The notes under the pieces were generated by a model. It saw nothing but the letters and a program-made list of their open reading frames with translations. It searched no databases and had not been told where the DNA came from. The translations under genes were made by a program, and so were the position numbers. Below are positions 62,103 through 64,000 of a stretch of 64,000 nucleotides of DNA, one piece after another (position 1 is the first letter of the stretch; every line of letters begins with the position of its first letter). Source of the DNA: Helopsaltes ochotensis (taxonomy: Eukaryota > Chordata > Aves > Passeriformes > Locustellidae); NCBI GenBank assembly GCA_013400155.1, contig VXBM01000008.1, positions 869,083 through 933,082 of the forward strand, in the 5' to 3' direction.

Positions 62103-62504
62103 CCCCTTTGCAATGAAATCATTCATTAATTTGGGGATTGCAACACATCCCTTATTTCTTCATTTGATATGAAAATTGTTGTAAATATTAGATATGGTGA
62201 CATTCCAGAGTGGTCTCCTCAAGAAGCCTCTTTGCTTATACTTGGATAAAATGTGTTTGTGTTATTGTTGTTATAAATGTCTGTAGCTGTGGGATTACAG
62301 AATGCCATTTCATCCAAGAGGTTTTGTAAAGAGAAGGTTGTTTTACTGTAGATGTAGTAATACCTGTGACCAGGTGATATTTCAGAGAAAGTCCCAGGAG
62401 AAGAATAGCAAGCGCAAAAGGTTACTCTTGTCTTCTACAAATGTTTCCTTGAGTAATCTCACCTCTAGCATTTGTAGGGGTAAAAACTATCTTAGCTTAT
62501 GAAA

Positions 62505-62605
62505 ATACAAGCCAAGCAAACCAACAAAAAAACCCAAACCAACTCAAAAAACCCCTCATCAACCAACCAAAAATCTCCCAAACCCAAACAAAACCCAAAC
62601 TACCT
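62505..62605. repeat. A/C-rich low-complexity tract
   Basis: About 100 bases of AAACC/CAAACCC-like sequence on the + strand with almost no G. Confidence 0.85.
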
Positions 62606-64000
62606 CTGAGACATCTAGTCTCTGGAGAGCCTTGAAAATTGGTGAGTCCTGTAAAGGTTAGTATCTGAAATGGGCTTCTTTAGGCAGAAACTTTGTTTAA
62701 CAAAGAAAACACTTCCACTGATGCCTGGTTATTAGAGATATATGCCGCACCATTTTCTTAGGTCTGTCACCCTTTCTATATGTGGAGTAGATTATGGTGA
62801 ACCTCAATATGAATTGTAGCTCTCTTGTCTAAAACACATAGTTTCCATCAAAAAGAACAGCACTCCAGAAAGTATAAAACCCATTTTCTTTTAAGTCTTT
62901 CCATACTATTCAAATTTAAGAAGGGACATGTCCCAAAAAGACTGTGAAACTATATGTTTTCAGAGTGATCAGAAAGTGATTCCATGGTTAGACAAGTATT
63001 TGAAATATTTAATCATCAATATAATATTCTTTGTGTTGGTAGAAATCCTCCTGTTTCTGCTCACTTCTTGGTTAGCTGAATATTGTCCCTATTGAAGTGT
63101 CAACAGAAACACAGCTCCATGTAATGTGCATGTCTGCCTTGGGCTCCACATAGATCTGGAGGAAGAGGTAAAGCAGGTGGGATGGCATTTTGAGTGATTT
63201 TTCATGTATGTGAATATGAGTGGCCACTCCTTGGAGATCTTTTGAGAAAGAAGTAGATTATTAAAGGAATGGAACTTCCCCTGATTTACATGTTTATGTT
63301 TCTTTGGCAGCTTCAGCAAATGGAAAATGTCACTGTCTGCTGGCAGCTGCAAAGGACTTAGGGCAGACGCTTGCCTCTTTTGGTTTGTTCACTTGTGTGC
63401 CTGACCCAATGGGAAGTGGGGCTCATTATGCACCATTATTGTTCTAGATATTGAACCTATTTCTTCTCAAATGAATTGCTTCTGGCTGACTTATCTGTAA
63501 CCAACGTGATTGAAATAGCATGAAAATAATCAGTGATGTGTGGCTGTCGCCTGTTAACTCTCCCAAGGAAACCTTTGTTAAGACTGCTTTGGCAGCCAGT
63601 GGATTTTGTGAGTTTGGAAACACAATTCCATGCCAGCAACTGGCTGGAGACTAAGCTTTGGTGCAGAAGAGGTGCTGGGTTGATTGGGGTGGGGATGGGA
63701 TGTCACTACTGACTATGACTGTGTAAGATACAACAACAGGGATGCTCTGTGACCAGTTACACGGTGGTACCAACAGCAGGGTTCCTTTATTTTTTGTTTG
63801 TTTTCAGACAGTTGCAATGTGAAGTGGCTGTATGGGCTCCACCAGCTTGAGAAGAAGCGTGTAGCTCTTGAGAGTGACATGCATTTTGGGCACACTGGAA
63901 ACTTCAATGCCCATGATCAGATTTGGGTTGAGGGATGGATTGCATTTCCAGTTTTCATGTACAGACACTCCTCTCTCTCTCTTCCAACCCCCCAACGCCC

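Larger units (their letters stand above)
54721..64000. other. intergenic to window end, nothing firmly coding
   Basis: AT-rich. It contains a TAATTA array at 62043-62102 and an A/C-rich low-complexity tract at about 62505-62605. A block at about 58740-59150 is more GC-rich but unrecognised. A splice-acceptor-like tract followed by an open frame lies at the very end (63790-64000). Confidence 0.5.

Noticed and set aside
20900..64000. NELL2 first exons expected from human gene order
   Set aside because: I looked for the conserved N-terminal segments (for example the DPSLQIDV and HHLDHR regions) and did not find them. They may lie beyond the window.

Overview
The window is vertebrate nuclear DNA, almost certainly from a bird and probably a songbird. 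It has long AT-rich non-coding stretches, short exons with standard splice sites, several decayed CR1 LINE copies with the avian 3' tail, and solo LTRs of types I associate with songbirds. One run of N (20399-20459) shows it comes from a draft assembly. The species is an inference.

Region 1-8.4 kb: exons 2, 3 and 4 of the homeobox gene DBX2 on the + strand. The homeodomain is split by an intron at the classic 44/45 position. Exon 1, with the start codon, lies before the window. Region 8.4-16.7 kb: intergenic, holding an orphan CpG island (about 13.95-14.48 kb) and a CR1 copy (about 15.7-16.5 kb).

Region 16.6-20.6 kb: a complete but gap-interrupted prolactin-family gene on the - strand, tail to tail with DBX2. 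I rebuilt it exon by exon. Exons 2 to 5 encode 50, 36, 60 and 64 codons, with the same phases as mammalian PRL. All expected prolactin cysteines and the C-terminal somatotropin/prolactin signature are present. It is not ordinary PRL or GH and fits the non-mammalian prolactin paralogue called PRL2 or PRL-L. A TATA box, a Kozak ATG and a CpG island mark its 5' end. The N run covers the exon 1 donor and part of intron 1. Intron 4 appears to use a GC-AG splice pair.

Region 20.9-64 kb: a gene desert in which I found no convincing coding exon. It contains solo LTRs (about 37.8, 39.0, 44.2 and 49.4 kb), CR1 pieces (34.9, 38.5 and 54.4 kb), simple repeats and a few possible regulatory clusters: a CCAAT/CCAAT/TATA arrangement at 22.2 kb, a CTCF-like site at 35.66 kb and a 15-bp-phased TAATTA array at 62.04 kb. 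In human, DBX2 is flanked by NELL2 and ANO6. If that order holds, this desert leads toward NELL2, but no NELL2 exon was recognised.
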